A stretch of 64,000 nucleotides of DNA, taken from contig NZ_JABFNS010000002.1 of assembly GCF_013116825.1 (NCBI RefSeq), positions 1 through 64,000 on the forward strand. Reading direction: 5' to 3'. Made by a program: the position numbers and the translations under genes. The notes under the pieces are model-generated. The model was not told the origin of the DNA. It made no database searches and saw only the letters and a list, made by a program, of their open reading frames with translations. This DNA comes from Myxococcus xanthus. Its GTDB lineage: Bacteria > Myxococcota > Myxococcia > Myxococcales > Myxococcaceae. Positions 24,964-34,137 of the stretch are shown piece after piece (position 1 is the first letter of the stretch; each line of letters begins with the position of its first letter).

Positions 24964-27900
24964 ATGCGCAACTCCCTGATGAGGTACTTCTCCTGCGCGT
25001 TGCTGGCAGCGTCGTTGCTGACTGGCTGCGGCGGTGGGAGCGACCCTGACCCCAAGCCACAACCGAACATCGATGGAGGCCCCGACGGTAACTCGGACGG
25101 CGGTACGGATGCCGGCCCGCTTGAAGAAGACGCGGGCGTGATAGTGGATCCGGACCCAGACCCGGGTTTGGTGCCCACGGATATCGATGACCCTGACAAC
25201 TCGACGAAGGACTCCGACTGTGACGGCCTGACGGACGCGGAGGAGTTCGCGACCCTCTATCCTGGCGGCGCGAAGACGAACCCCGGCCTGCGCGACACGG
25301 ATGGCGACGGCATCCGCGACGGCGTGGAGGTGGGCCGCACCTCGAGCCCCGACCCCCGCTGTAACTTCCCCGGTGACCAGGACACGGCCACGCGCACCTC
25401 GCCGGTGCTGGCGGACACGGACGGCGACGGCATCCCGGACGGCCTGGAGGACCTCAACCGCAACGGCCGGAGGGACCCGGGCGAGACGGACCCGAACGCC
25501 ATCGATTCGGATGGTGACGGCCTGTCGGACGGTGCGGAGGACGCCAACCGCAACGGCGTGGTGAGCCCCGGTGAGACGGACCCGCGCAAGCGCGACACGG
25601 ATGGCGACGGCCTGGATGACGGCCTGGAGTCGCGCACCGGCACCAACCCGCTCGCCCCGGATTCGGACGGCGACACCTGCAGCGACGGTGACGAGGACGT
25701 CAACCGCAACGGCATCGTGGACGGCAACGAGACGGACCCGCGCGTGGCGGACTGCGCCGCGTCGATTCCGGACGCCGACTTCGACGGCATCCCGGACTCG
25801 GTGGAGGTTGCGACGGGCACGGACCCGAACAACGCCGACACGGACGGCGACGGCATCCAGGACGGTGTCGAGGACAAGAACCGCAACGGCCGCGTGGACG
25901 CTGGTGAGACGGACCCCCGCCTGACGGACACCGACTGCGACGGTCTCCAGGACGGCCCGGGCCGCAATGGCTTCCGCGGTGAGGACACCAACGGTAACGG
26001 CCGCGTGGACCCGGGCGAGACGGACCCGACCGACCCCGACACGGACGGTGACGGCCTGCTGGACGGCCTGGAGCTGGGTGTGGCGACGGCGCAGGCGCCG
26101 CGTCAGAACTGTGGCTACGTGGGCGACGCGGACCCGACCACCACCACGTCCCCGACGAACCCGGACAGCGACGGTGACGGCATCCAGGACGGCGCGGAGG
26201 ACGCCAACCAGAACGGGCGCGTGGACGCGGGCGAGCTGAACCCGAACGACTCCGCCGACGGCGCGGCCAACACGCCGGCGGGTCAGGCCTGCCGCACGAC
26301 CAACCTGCGCACCGTCACTTTCAAGGAAGAGAACGGCGCGGACCTGCGGCTGGCGCTGCCCTCCACCTTCACGGACGCCAACCTGCGCACCATCCGCGAT
26401 GGCAACAACGCGGTGGGCATCATCGGCTGGGACGCCACCAAGCAGGTGACGCTGATTGCGTACAAGCGCGGCCGCGTGGGCTCGTCGTCCAACCCCACGA
26501 ACGACGAGGCGGGCATCCGCTCCGCGTCGTTCAACACCGCCACGCGTGACTTCCAGCAGACCTTCACCACCTGGGACGGCTACGCCGCGCTGTCGGCGCG
26601 CTACGGCCTGGCGGGTGGCGCGGACCTGAAGGCGTTCACCAACACCCTGACCCGCTCGCTGGTGCCCGGAAGCACGGGAGAGCTGACGGGAACGGCCGGC
26701 ATCACCGGACCCTTCACCATGCAGGCGCAGTACGTGCACCGCTCCGACCAGAGCGTGGTGGTGGTGATGGCCATTACCCCGACGTCTCGTTACAACGAGG
26801 CGGGCAGCCTCTTCACGACGGCGGACACGGCGGGTGGCTCGGCGCTGGCGCAGTTCGGCGACGCGGACGCGGTGCAGTGCGAGAAGTTCACCGTGCGGCA
26901 GGCGGTGGTGGACTTCCTCTTCGTGGTGGACGACAGCGGCTCCATGGCCTCGTCGCAGCAGTCGCTGGCCAACGCGGCCTCGGCCGTGGCGGCCAAGCTG
27001 GCCAACGCGACGCTGGACTATCGCCTGGCGATGGTGAGCACGTCCTATACTCACACCGGCGAGCCGAACTCGAACGTGCTGCGTGGCTTCACGCAGAACA
27101 TCAACCAGTTCCGGGCGTGGCTGACGCAGAACAGCACCTGCAACAACGGCCAGTGCACCATCGTCACCATCCCCGCGGGGACCCAGCCCACCACCTGCTC
27201 GTCCAACTCGCAGTGCTGGGTGAACCAGGACGGCAACGGCACGGAGCGTCCCCTGCAATCCGCTCGCGCGGCCATCAACCTGTTGGCCTCGTCCGGTGGC
27301 ACGGCGGAGACGCGCTTCCGCGTGGGCGCCAAGGTCGTGGTCGTCATCCTGACGGACACGCGGGACCAGTCCTCCGACACCGTCGAGACCTACACCCAGT
27401 ACTTCCTGGGCACGGGCAACACCTCGGGGACGAACCGCAACCCGCTGAACCAGCCCATCGACGTGCACGGCATCCTCTGCCCGCATGAGAACGCCACCAA
27501 CGACACCAGCACCTGGTGCCAGACCCAGGAAGACCCCCGGAACCCGCGGCACCTGGACATCATCCAGGCCACCGGCGGCGTGTACGGCAGCATCCGGGAC
27601 GCGAACGCCATCACCACCACCATCAACGCCATCATCGACAGCGTCATCGCGTCGGTGGGTTACCGGACGCAGAAGCCGCCCATCGGCGCCTCGCTGAAGG
27701 TGGCCATGGACGCGGTGGCGAACGCGTCGCAGTGCCCCACGCCGGGTGACCTGCCGCGCAGCCGCACCCACGGCTTCGACGTGGACGGCATCAGCCGCGC
27801 GGTGTCCTTCTACGGCGGGTGCCGCCCGCAGAACGCGGGGACCACCCAGGCGGCGCTGTCCTACCGCTATTGGACGGACCGCACGACGAACCCGAACGGT

Positions 27901-28353
27901 GTCCCCGCGCCCTGCGCGGCGGACCCGTACCACGACCCGAACGACCCGGACTTCTGCGAAGGCAAGCTGACGTGCAACCGCACCACGGACCAGTGCGAGT
28001 GCCCGGCGGACTGCGGCGGCGGCGGTGACCCGGGCCAGGTGTGCAACACGGACCCCGCGGTGTGCACCTTCACCTGCGCGCCGGACTGCGGCGGCACGTG
28101 CGGCACCTACGAGACGTGCAACACGGACACCTGCTCGTGCTCGTGCGTCCAGTCGGCCACCTGCGCGCCGGGCTTCAAGTTCGACTCGAACACGTGCGGC
28201 TGCGTGTGTGACACGGCCGCGCTGAACTGCGGTGACCGGTACCAGGCGGACCCCAACACGTGCGCCTGTGCCTGTAAGTCGGACTGCGGCGGCTGCGGTC
28301 CGAACGCGGTCTGCAACCAGAGCTACTGCGCCTGCGAAGGCATCATCGGCTGA
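24964..28353 (+). CDS. Large lipoprotein with thrombospondin type 3-like calcium repeats, VWA domain and Cys-rich tail
   Basis: 1129 residues from the ATG at 24964. Signal peptide with lipobox LLTGC gives a lipidated Cys near residue 21. Residues about 75-440 hold about eleven acidic calcium-binding repeats of the DTDGDGIRDGVE type, alternating with about six NRNGRVDAGETDP units. A middle domain (about 445-640) is unassigned. A von Willebrand A domain follows at about 645-910 with an intact MIDAS (VVDDSGSM). The last 140 residues are Cys-rich (repeated CxCxC and CGGTCGTYETC patterns) and end without a MYXO-CTERM tail. This is probably an outer-membrane surface protein that binds calcium and a ligand, perhaps in adhesion or cell-cell contact; that role is inferred. 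Confidence 0.88.
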   Translation: MRNSLMRYFSCALLAASLLTGCGGGSDPDPKPQPNIDGGPDGNSDGGTDAGPLEEDAGVIVDPDPDPGLVPTDIDDPDNSTKDSDCDGLTDAEEFATLYPGGAKTNPGLRDTDGDGIRDGVEVGRTSSPDPRCNFPGDQDTATRTSPVLADTDGDGIPDGLEDLNRNGRRDPGETDPNAIDSDGDGLSDGAEDANRNGVVSPGETDPRKRDTDGDGLDDGLESRTGTNPLAPDSDGDTCSDGDEDVNRNGIVDGNETDPRVADCAASIPDADFDGIPDSVEVATGTDPNNADTDGDGIQDGVEDKNRNGRVDAGETDPRLTDTDCDGLQDGPGRNGFRGEDTNGNGRVDPGETDPTDPDTDGDGLLDGLELGVATAQAPRQNCGYVGDADPTTTTSPTNPDSDGDGIQDGAEDANQNGRVDAGELNPNDSADGAANTPAGQACRTTNLRTVTFKEENGADLRLALPSTFTDANLRTIRDGNNAVGIIGWDATKQVTLIAYKRGRVGSSSNPTNDEAGIRSASFNTATRDFQQTFTTWDGYAALSARYGLAGGADLKAFTNTLTRSLVPGSTGELTGTAGITGPFTMQAQYVHRSDQSVVVVMAITPTSRYNEAGSLFTTADTAGGSALAQFGDADAVQCEKFTVRQAVVDFLFVVDDSGSMASSQQSLANAASAVAAKLANATLDYRLAMVSTSYTHTGEPNSNVLRGFTQNINQFRAWLTQNSTCNNGQCTIVTIPAGTQPTTCSSNSQCWVNQDGNGTERPLQSARAAINLLASSGGTAETRFRVGAKVVVVILTDTRDQSSDTVETYTQYFLGTGNTSGTNRNPLNQPIDVHGILCPHENATNDTSTWCQTQEDPRNPRHLDIIQATGGVYGSIRDANAITTTINAIIDSVIASVGYRTQKPPIGASLKVAMDAVANASQCPTPGDLPRSRTHGFDVDGISRAVSFYGGCRPQNAGTTQAALSYRYWTDRTTNPNGVPAPCAADPYHDPNDPDFCEGKLTCNRTTDQCECPADCGGGGDPGQVCNTDPAVCTFTCAPDCGGTCGTYETCNTDTCSCSCVQSATCAPGFKFDSNTCGCVCDTAALNCGDRYQADPNTCACACKSDCGGCGPNAVCNQSYCACEGIIG

Positions 28354-28366
28354 TGATGCGGAAGCG

Positions 28367-28397
28367 CTCCGGCCTTCGTTGAAGAAGGAGGCCGGAG
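28367..28397. terminator. Hairpin after the lipoprotein gene
   Basis: CTCCGGCCT (28367-28375) pairs with AGGCCGGAG (28389-28397). No T-run follows. It is the first of two hairpins between convergent genes. Confidence 0.5.
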
Positions 28398-28417
28398 TCG
28401 GCAGGGCTGAATGAAAA

Positions 28418-28447
28418 ACGCCCCGGGGCCTGCTGGCTCCGGGGCGT
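28418..28447. terminator. Bidirectional terminator-like hairpin
   Basis: ACGCCCCGG (28418-28426) pairs with CCGGGGCGT (28439-28447), with an A-run before it and CTTCATTTC after it, so it could stop transcription from both sides. It sits between the convergent lipoprotein and peptidase genes. Confidence 0.7.
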
Positions 28448-28469
28448 CTTCATTTCATGGCCAGACTCT

Positions 28470-30245
28470 CTACGGCTTCGCGGGCTTCACCGCCGCCAGC
28501 CCCTGGGGCGCGGCCTGGATGCGCAGCACCGGGTAGACGCGGAGCTGGACGTCGCGGGCCGGGTGGCGCTCATAGAAGAAGCGCAGGCGGGCGCGCGCGT
28601 CCTTGGCGAAGGCCGGGTCCTTCAGCTTCGCCTCCCACTCCGCCTTCACCGAAGCGTCCTTCGCGAGCAGCTCCCGCGCGAAGGGCTCCAGCACGTAGTC
28701 CTCCACGTACTCCTTCTGCTCGAAGTGGGCGTTGAAGAAGCCCCAGGACAGCAGCGAGTCAGGCCCCGTGGGCTCAAACAGGTGCGCCACCAGCTCCACG
28801 CCCTCCTGCGCCACCGGCACGTACAGCGTGCCCGTGGGGAGGGCCTGTGACTGCGGCGCCCACGCGCCCTTCACGTTGAGCGTCTGCCGGTTCTCCACGG
28901 ACTGGATGCTCCACTTCACCTCGGTGGCGCGGAAGCGCTCCACCGCCGCGCTGGCCACGGGCTTGGAGAGGCGCTGCGAGCGCAGGCCGTGCGCGGCCAG
29001 CTTCGCCTCCACCCAGGCGGCGTGCGCGGGCGGCACCAGGTAGCCACCCGCGGGCAGCGAGGCGGTGAGCGCGGGCTGAATCTCCTCGAAGTAGGGCACC
29101 TTCCAGACCTGGGGCTTCGTGTCGTCGTAGCGAATCCACGTCTGACCGGACACGTCGGAGGCGCCCCGCTCATAGGCGTAGCCCCGGAAGTCGATGGTCC
29201 GCTTCTGCTCCGTGTTCTTCCACGCGAGCACCACCTCGCGCGTCTTGCCGGCCGCGTCCGCCGCGTCCGCTGCCTTCACCGCCGCGCGCAGGGCGGCGCC
29301 GTCACGCGCCACCAGCCGCAGCAGGCTGGCCACGACATGCCGCGTGGCCTTCACGCGCTCCGCATAGGGCTTCCACGAGTGCGTCTCCACCAGCACGCCG
29401 AAGCGGCGGTGCGCGGCCCAGTAGGCATGACTGAAGCGCGGCGACGGCACCCCGTAGGCGAAGCCGGAGCTGGGGTCATCGTCCTCGATGAAGGACGGGT
29501 AGAAGGGCACGGGTAGGTGCTGCTGGGACTCCAGCTCGGTGAAGAGCTCCTCGCGCAGCTTCACGCCCAGCTCGCGCAGCGCGGCCGGTCCGGACTTCTG
29601 CGGCTCGATGCCCACGGACACGTCATGCTCGAACTTGGCGCCGTTGGTGGCGTGCAGGTCGGCGTAGACGAGCGGGTCCCACGCGTGGAGGTACTTCAGC
29701 AGGGCCACCATCTCCGGGGCCTCCGCCTTGGCGTAGTCGCGGTTGAGGTTGAGGTTCTGCGCGGTGGCGCGCCAGCCCATCTCCTCGGGGCCATTCTGGT
29801 TGGGACGGTGGTTGGGGCCGAAGCGCTCATGGCCGTCCACGTTGAAGACGGGGACGAAGACGGCGGTGACGCGCTGGAGGATGCCGGGCTGCTCCTTCCC
29901 GACGAGCAGGTCGCGCAGCAGCCAGAAGCCCGCGTCCTTGCCGTCAATCTCACCGGAGTGGATGCCGCCCTGGAAGAAGACGACGGGGCGCTGCTTGCGC
30001 GCCGCGGCGGCGGGCGTGAGGGTGCCATCCGCGCTGGCGACGAGCGCGAGCAGCGGCCGGCCTTCCGGAGTGGTGCCAATCGTGTCGCAGCGGACCTTGC
30101 CCGGGAACGCCTTGGGGAAGGCGCGGCAGAGGGACTCCACTTCCGAGTAGCGGCCCGTGCGCGTCCAGCCGCTCTGTTCGGAGACGGTGGTGAGGGACGA
30201 CGGTGCCTGATGCAGCGTCATGGCGAGGAGGGTGGGCAGGAGCAT
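28470..30245 (-). CDS. M14-family zinc carboxypeptidase
   Basis: 591 residues. The zinc site is GGIHSGEIDGKDAG (HxxE near residue 97), with the third ligand in YADLHATNGA; VFNVDGHERFG and NLNRDYAK are further M14 landmarks and VETHSWKPY follows. The N-terminus MLLPTLLAMTLHQAPS looks like a short signal peptide, so the enzyme is probably exported. M14 proteins remove C-terminal residues from peptides; this large type with an extra C-terminal domain of about 250 residues is common in predatory and soil bacteria. It lies 31 bases downstream of the hydrolase gene on the same strand. Confidence 0.87.
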   Translation of the reverse strand: MLLPTLLAMTLHQAPSSLTTVSEQSGWTRTGRYSEVESLCRAFPKAFPGKVRCDTIGTTPEGRPLLALVASADGTLTPAAAARKQRPVVFFQGGIHSGEIDGKDAGFWLLRDLLVGKEQPGILQRVTAVFVPVFNVDGHERFGPNHRPNQNGPEEMGWRATAQNLNLNRDYAKAEAPEMVALLKYLHAWDPLVYADLHATNGAKFEHDVSVGIEPQKSGPAALRELGVKLREELFTELESQQHLPVPFYPSFIEDDDPSSGFAYGVPSPRFSHAYWAAHRRFGVLVETHSWKPYAERVKATRHVVASLLRLVARDGAALRAAVKAADAADAAGKTREVVLAWKNTEQKRTIDFRGYAYERGASDVSGQTWIRYDDTKPQVWKVPYFEEIQPALTASLPAGGYLVPPAHAAWVEAKLAAHGLRSQRLSKPVASAAVERFRATEVKWSIQSVENRQTLNVKGAWAPQSQALPTGTLYVPVAQEGVELVAHLFEPTGPDSLLSWGFFNAHFEQKEYVEDYVLEPFARELLAKDASVKAEWEAKLKDPAFAKDARARLRFFYERHPARDVQLRVYPVLRIQAAPQGLAAVKPAKP

Positions 30246-30276
30246 GCCCTTCCCACAACATAGCCCCTGGTGGGTT

Positions 30277-31212
30277 TCAACCGTGGCGCACGGTGAGTGT
30301 TCCGCCTACTGGCAGCACTTCGACGCGCTCAGGCGCCAGGCCCCGCCGGGTCCACTCCGCGTCCAGGCGGCGGGGCGGCTCGTCGAGCGGCTCGTCGGTG
30401 AGCTTGAAGGTGCCCCAGTGCATGGCCAGGAAGCGCGCGGCGCCCAGGTCCTCGAAGGCCTGCACGGCTTCCTCGGGGTTCATGTGCTGACGGCGCATGA
30501 ACCAGGCCGGGTCATACGCCCCAATGGGCAGCATCGCGGCGTCGATGCCCGGGTAGCGCAGGCCAATCTCCTTGAAGCCCTCGAAGTAGGCGGTGTCGCC
30601 GGAGTGGAAGACGCGGGCGCTGGAGCCTTCGATGACGAATCCGCCCCAGAGCATCTCGTTGACGTCGTTGAGGCCGCGCCGGCTCCAGTGTTGCGAGGGG
30701 ACGAAGTGCACCGTGACGGGGCCCACCTGCGTGGAGCGCCACCAGTCCAGCTCCGTGACGTCCAGGCCCGAGCCCCGGAACACCGGCGCATGGCCCAGGC
30801 CGGTGACGATGGGCGCGCCCACCTTCTCCAACGTGGGCAGGTCCAGGTGGTCGTAGTGGTTGTGGGAGACGAGGCTGGCGGTGATGGGCGGCAGCTTCTC
30901 CATGGGGACGCCGGGCGGGACGTTGCGCCGGATGACGCCGCTGATGACGTCGCGCAGCACCGGGTCGATGAGCAGCGACAGTCCGTCCAATTGCACGAGC
31001 CAGCTCGCATGCCCCAGCCACGTCAGCCGCGCGCCTTCTCCCGTCGCGGGCGGCGTGGCGAGCAGCGCGAGGTCGGGCTCCACGCGGGGGACCTCGGCGC
31101 GGGCTGGGGCCTTGCGGCGGCGGCCGGCGAGCTTGTCGGCCACGGCCCACTTGAAGATGCTGCTGAACGGCTGCGGCCCGCTGCCATCGAGGTTCTTGAA
31201 CCGCAAGGCCAT
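30277..31212 (-). CDS. Metallo-beta-lactamase-fold hydrolase, NAPE-PLD-like
   Basis: 311 residues from the ATG at 31212, which follows GAGGGAGCG; an upstream in-frame start adds a poorly conserved stretch. The metal site SHNHYDHLD (HxHxDH), the HSGDTAYF motif and the C-terminal AMHWGTFKLTDEP are as in the NAPE-hydrolysing phospholipase D/UlaG branch. The substrate may be a phospholipid or another phosphoester; this is inferred from the family. It follows metQ by about 100 bases on the same strand. Confidence 0.88.
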   Translation of the reverse strand: MALRFKNLDGSGPQPFSSIFKWAVADKLAGRRRKAPARAEVPRVEPDLALLATPPATGEGARLTWLGHASWLVQLDGLSLLIDPVLRDVISGVIRRNVPPGVPMEKLPPITASLVSHNHYDHLDLPTLEKVGAPIVTGLGHAPVFRGSGLDVTELDWWRSTQVGPVTVHFVPSQHWSRRGLNDVNEMLWGGFVIEGSSARVFHSGDTAYFEGFKEIGLRYPGIDAAMLPIGAYDPAWFMRRQHMNPEEAVQAFEDLGAARFLAMHWGTFKLTDEPLDEPPRRLDAEWTRRGLAPERVEVLPVGGTLTVRHG

Positions 31213-31310
31213 GTGCTCGCTCCCTCGTCTGGCGGGGATGGGAGGGCCCCGCGCGCGTGCCCCTGTCATGCTCGGACCGGGCGCGGCGCGCAAGGAAGAC
31301 GTGGCCTCCG

Positions 31311-32144
31311 TCAGAAGGCGGGGACCACCGCGCCGCCGTAGGTGGACTCGATGTAGCGGCGCACGTCGTCGGACTGGAGCGCCTTCACCAGCGTGCGCAC
31401 CTCGGGGCGCTGCTCGTCACCCTGACGCACGGCGAGCACGTTGGCGTAGGGGTTCTCCCGCGCGGCCTCGCGGGCCAGCACCTTCGCGTCCAGCTTCAGG
31501 TGCTTCTGGGCCTCCAGGAAGTAGTTGCCGTTGATGACGGCGGCGGCCACGTCCTCCAGCGTGCGGGGCTGCTGCTCCGCATCAATCTCCCGCAGGTTGA
31601 GCTTGCGCGGGTTGCCCACCACGTCCCGCACCGTCGCCGTGGCGCCCGCGTCCTCGCGCAGGCGCAGCAGGCCCTGGGCTTCGAGCAGGCGCAGCGCCCG
31701 CGCCAGGTTGCTGGGGTCGGCGGGCAGCGTCACCTGCGCGCCCTCCGGCAGCTCCGCGAGCTGATGGAACTTCGTGGAGTAGAGCGCCAGGGGCTCCAGG
31801 TGCACCGGGCCGGCGCTCGTCAACGCGAGCTTCCTGTCTCCGGCGAAGCGCTCCAGGTAGGGCACGTGCTGGAAGTAGTTGGCGTCGAGCTGTTTGTCGG
31901 AGAGCGCGATGTTCGGCTGGACGTAGTCGGTGAACTCCACCACGTCGACGCGCACGCCCTCGCGCAGGGCCACGGCGGCGGCGGCGCGGAGAATCTCTCC
32001 GTGGGGCACCGGGTTGACGCCGACCTTCAACGTGCGGACGCCGGAGGACTCGCCCGAGGACGCCTCCTGCTTCTGGCAGGCCGTGAGCAGCAGCGTCACG
32101 GAGAGCAGCAGCGGGGTGAGCAGGGAACGAGAGGGGGACTTCAT
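31311..32144 (-). CDS. metQ: Methionine ABC transporter substrate-binding lipoprotein
   Basis: 277 residues from the ATG at 32144. Signal peptide with lipobox LLLTAC. The mature part has the NlpA/MetQ pattern: LKVGVNPVPHGEILRAAA, VEFTDYVQPNIALSDKQLDANYFQHVPYL (read in two parts) and GAQVTLPADPSNLARAL. It captures methionine in the periplasm and delivers it to MetNI. It is the last gene of the leftward metN-metI-metQ operon, 39 bases after metI. Confidence 0.94.
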   Translation of the reverse strand: MKSPSRSLLTPLLLSVTLLLTACQKQEASSGESSGVRTLKVGVNPVPHGEILRAAAAVALREGVRVDVVEFTDYVQPNIALSDKQLDANYFQHVPYLERFAGDRKLALTSAGPVHLEPLALYSTKFHQLAELPEGAQVTLPADPSNLARALRLLEAQGLLRLREDAGATATVRDVVGNPRKLNLREIDAEQQPRTLEDVAAAVINGNYFLEAQKHLKLDAKVLAREAARENPYANVLAVRQGDEQRPEVRTLVKALQSDDVRRYIESTYGGAVVPAF

Positions 32145-32183
32145 GTCGGGAGACTCCAGGGGCAACGGTGAGGAGAGGGCGCG

Positions 32184-32855
32184 TCAGCGCGACGAGCGCG
32201 CGCCGGTGTGGTCGAAGCGGGAGGCCAGCGCGTCACCCAGCCATTGGACGAACTGCACCAGCACCAGCAACACCACCAGGCAGCCCACCATGACGTCGGT
32301 GCGGAAGCGCATGTAGCCGTACTTCACCGCGAGGTCGCCCAGGCCGCCGCCGCCCACCGCGCCCGCCATGGCGCTGTAACCCAGCAGGCTGATGATGACG
32401 AGCGCGGTGCCGCGCACGAGCGAAGGCAGCGCCTCCGGAATGAGGACCTGGAAGACGATGCGGCGGTGGGTGGAGCCCATGGCGATGGCGGCCTCCACCA
32501 ACCCGGCGTCCACCTCGCGGAGGCTCTGCTCGACGACGCGGCCCATGAAGGGGATGGCCGCCACGACCAGGGGGACGATGGCGGCGGTGGTGCCGATGGT
32601 GGTGCCCACCAGCAGGCGGGTGAGCGGGACGATGGCCACCATGAGGATGATGAACGGGACGGAGCGGCCCACGTTGACGAGCGTGCCCAGCACCCGGTTC
32701 AGCGCCGGACGTTCCCACAGGCCACCCCGGTCCGTGACGACCAGCAGCACGCCCAAGGGCAGTCCCGCGAGGAGGACGAGCGCCGCGGCCACGGACGTCA
32801 TGTAGAGCGTCTCGCCGGTGGCCACGCCCAGCAGGCGCGGGAGTTGGCTATCCAT
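32184..32855 (-). CDS. metI: Methionine ABC transporter permease
   Basis: 223 residues with five to six membrane segments. The coupling-helix EAA motif region reads SLREVDAGLVEAAIAMGS and PEALPSLVRGTALVIISLLG, matching MetI. It overlaps the end of metN by eight bases, so the two are translationally coupled. Confidence 0.94.
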   Translation of the reverse strand: MDSQLPRLLGVATGETLYMTSVAAALVLLAGLPLGVLLVVTDRGGLWERPALNRVLGTLVNVGRSVPFIILMVAIVPLTRLLVGTTIGTTAAIVPLVVAAIPFMGRVVEQSLREVDAGLVEAAIAMGSTHRRIVFQVLIPEALPSLVRGTALVIISLLGYSAMAGAVGGGGLGDLAVKYGYMRFRTDVMVGCLVVLLVLVQFVQWLGDALASRFDHTGARSSR

Positions 32856-33840
32856 GGGCGGCCTCCTCGAGCGTCAGTCCCTGCTCGCGCAGGTAGGCGA
32901 GTGCCTGGCTCACGGCTTCGGCGGAGCCCTGGAGGTCGACGAGGAGCCTCCCCACGCGGGTGTTGCCCACGCGCTCCATGGCGCCTTCCACCAGCAGGGC
33001 GTCCACGTCGAACTGGCGCGCCAGGGTGCCCAGGAGGGGCCGCCGGGCGTGCTCACCCGCGAGCGTCAGCGCCACGCGGCGGCCCGAGGGCGCGTCCGTC
33101 GGTGGGGCGAAGGCCGGAAAGCACAGTTGATGCAACCGGGTGCTGGGATGGGCGAGCAGCTCCGTCACCTTGCCCTGCTCCACGAGCCGCCCCCGCTCCA
33201 GCACCGACACCGAGTCGCAGATGGCCTTCACCACGTCCATCTGGTGGGTGATGAGGAGCAGCGTCACGCCGAGCTTCTGGTTGATGTCACGCAGCAGCCC
33301 CAGCACCGAACGCGTCGTCTCCGGGTCCAGCGCGGAGGTGGCCTCGTCGGAGAGCAGGACGCGAGGCCGGGGCGCCAACGCCCGCGCGATGCCCACCCGC
33401 TGCTTCTGTCCGCCGGAGAGCTGCGAGGGGTAGGCCTGCGCCTTGTCGGACAGTCCCACGAGCGACAGCAGCTCCTCCACGCGCTCGCGGATGGCCTCGC
33501 GTGGGGCGCCCGCCACTTCCAGCGGGTACGCGACGTTCGCCGCCACCGTCTTCGAGCCGAAGAGGTTGAAGTGCTGGAAGATCATCCCGATGCCCTGGCG
33601 TGCCTTGCGCAGTGCCTCGGGACTGAGGGCCAGCAAGTCCTGTCCATCGACGGAGACGGAGCCCTCGGTGGGGCGCTCCAGGAGGTTGGCGCAGCGGATG
33701 AGCGTGGATTTGCCGGCGCCGCTCTGTCCCAGCACGCCGTGGATTTCACCGGCCTCCACCCGAAGCGACACGTTCCTCAGCGCCGCGACCTCTCGCCCGC
33801 CCGCCGTGTAGACCTTGCTGACTCCGCGAAATGTAATCAC
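32848..33840 (-). CDS. metN: Methionine ABC transporter ATP-binding protein
   Basis: 330 residues from a GTG at 33840. Walker A GVLGQSGAGKSTLIRCANLLE, signature QLSGGQKQRVGIARALAPRP (read in part) and Walker B VLLSDEATSALDPETTRSVL are intact. The C-terminal 90 residues form the NIL regulatory domain by which intracellular methionine inhibits transport. The GTG start overlaps the stop of a 26-residue upstream ORF (GTGA), and a 200-base structured leader with a Cys/Met-rich ORF precedes that. Confidence 0.95.
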   Translation of the reverse strand: MITFRGVSKVYTAGGREVAALRNVSLRVEAGEIHGVLGQSGAGKSTLIRCANLLERPTEGSVSVDGQDLLALSPEALRKARQGIGMIFQHFNLFGSKTVAANVAYPLEVAGAPREAIRERVEELLSLVGLSDKAQAYPSQLSGGQKQRVGIARALAPRPRVLLSDEATSALDPETTRSVLGLLRDINQKLGVTLLLITHQMDVVKAICDSVSVLERGRLVEQGKVTELLAHPSTRLHQLCFPAFAPPTDAPSGRRVALTLAGEHARRPLLGTLARQFDVDALLVEGAMERVGNTRVGRLLVDLQGSAEAVSQALAYLREQGLTLEEAAHG

Positions 33841-33917
33841 GGCGTGGCGCTCCGGTTGGGCGTGCCTCGCGCGGGCCCAGGGGGCCGCTGCTCATTCGTG
33901 TCCGGGGTGCCGCGCAT
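33837..33917 (-). CDS. 26-residue ORF translationally coupled to metN
   Basis: The ATG at 33917 follows CCAGGAGCAGTCC, one of the best ribosome sites in the region. The ORF has 26 codons, rich in Pro, Arg, Thr and Gly (MRGTPDTNEQRPPGPARG and eight more), and its TGA overlaps the metN GTG. metN itself has no good independent ribosome site, so ribosomes probably reach it by termination-reinitiation. The peptide itself may have no function. Evidence is only the site, the overlap and the position. Confidence 0.5.
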   Translation of the reverse strand: MRGTPDTNEQRPPGPARGTPNRSATP

Positions 33918-33975
33918 GGACTGCTCCTGGGGACTGCGAAGGTGGGACGGGGGCTCGCACGAGGTGCGCGAAGGG

Positions 33976-34009
33976 CGGCCCGTGCCTGGACGAAGCAGGC
34001 AACGGGCCG
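33976..34009 (-). promoter_or_regulatory. Long hairpin in the metN leader
   Basis: CGGCCCG (33976-33982) plus TGCCTG (33983-33988) pair with CAGGCA (33996-34001) and CGGGCCG (34003-34009), giving 13 pairs with one bulged base and a 7-base loop. It begins 33 bases after the stop of the Cys/Met ORF. There is no U-run, so it would have to act by Rho, by RNA structure or by blocking translation rather than as a classical terminator. Confidence 0.6.
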
Positions 34010-34041
34010 GGAGGAACGTCGGTTCGTTTCGTGAGGGAGGC

Positions 34042-34128
34042 TCAGCGCGCGCGAACGGACGGACCCGTGGGGGCATGACAACACATGCCTCCGCGACAGA
34101 ATCCGAACATGGCGCAACCAGCGAGCAT
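34042..34128 (-). CDS. Candidate Cys/Met-rich leader peptide of metNIQ
   Basis: A 28-codon ORF from the ATG at 34128 (or 22 codons from 34110). It has four Cys, two adjacent (MCC), and three Met: MLAGCAMFGFCRGGMCCH, then APTGPSVRAR and TGA. There is no clear ribosome site, but the upstream promoter-like motif would place the transcript start within a few bases of the ATG, so a leaderless start is possible. The position between a promoter and a long hairpin before a sulfur amino acid transport operon fits a ribosome-mediated attenuator sensing cysteine or methionine. Poly-Cys leader peptides with such a role are known in mycobacteria; none is known to me in myxobacteria. Confidence 0.45.
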   Translation of the reverse strand: MLAGCAMFGFCRGGMCCHAPTGPSVRAR

Positions 34129-34137
34129 CGACCCAGA

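Noticed and set aside
25250-26250. Tandem DNA repeat array
   Set aside because: The periodicity reflects the protein calcium repeats; the DNA units vary at many positions and stay in frame.
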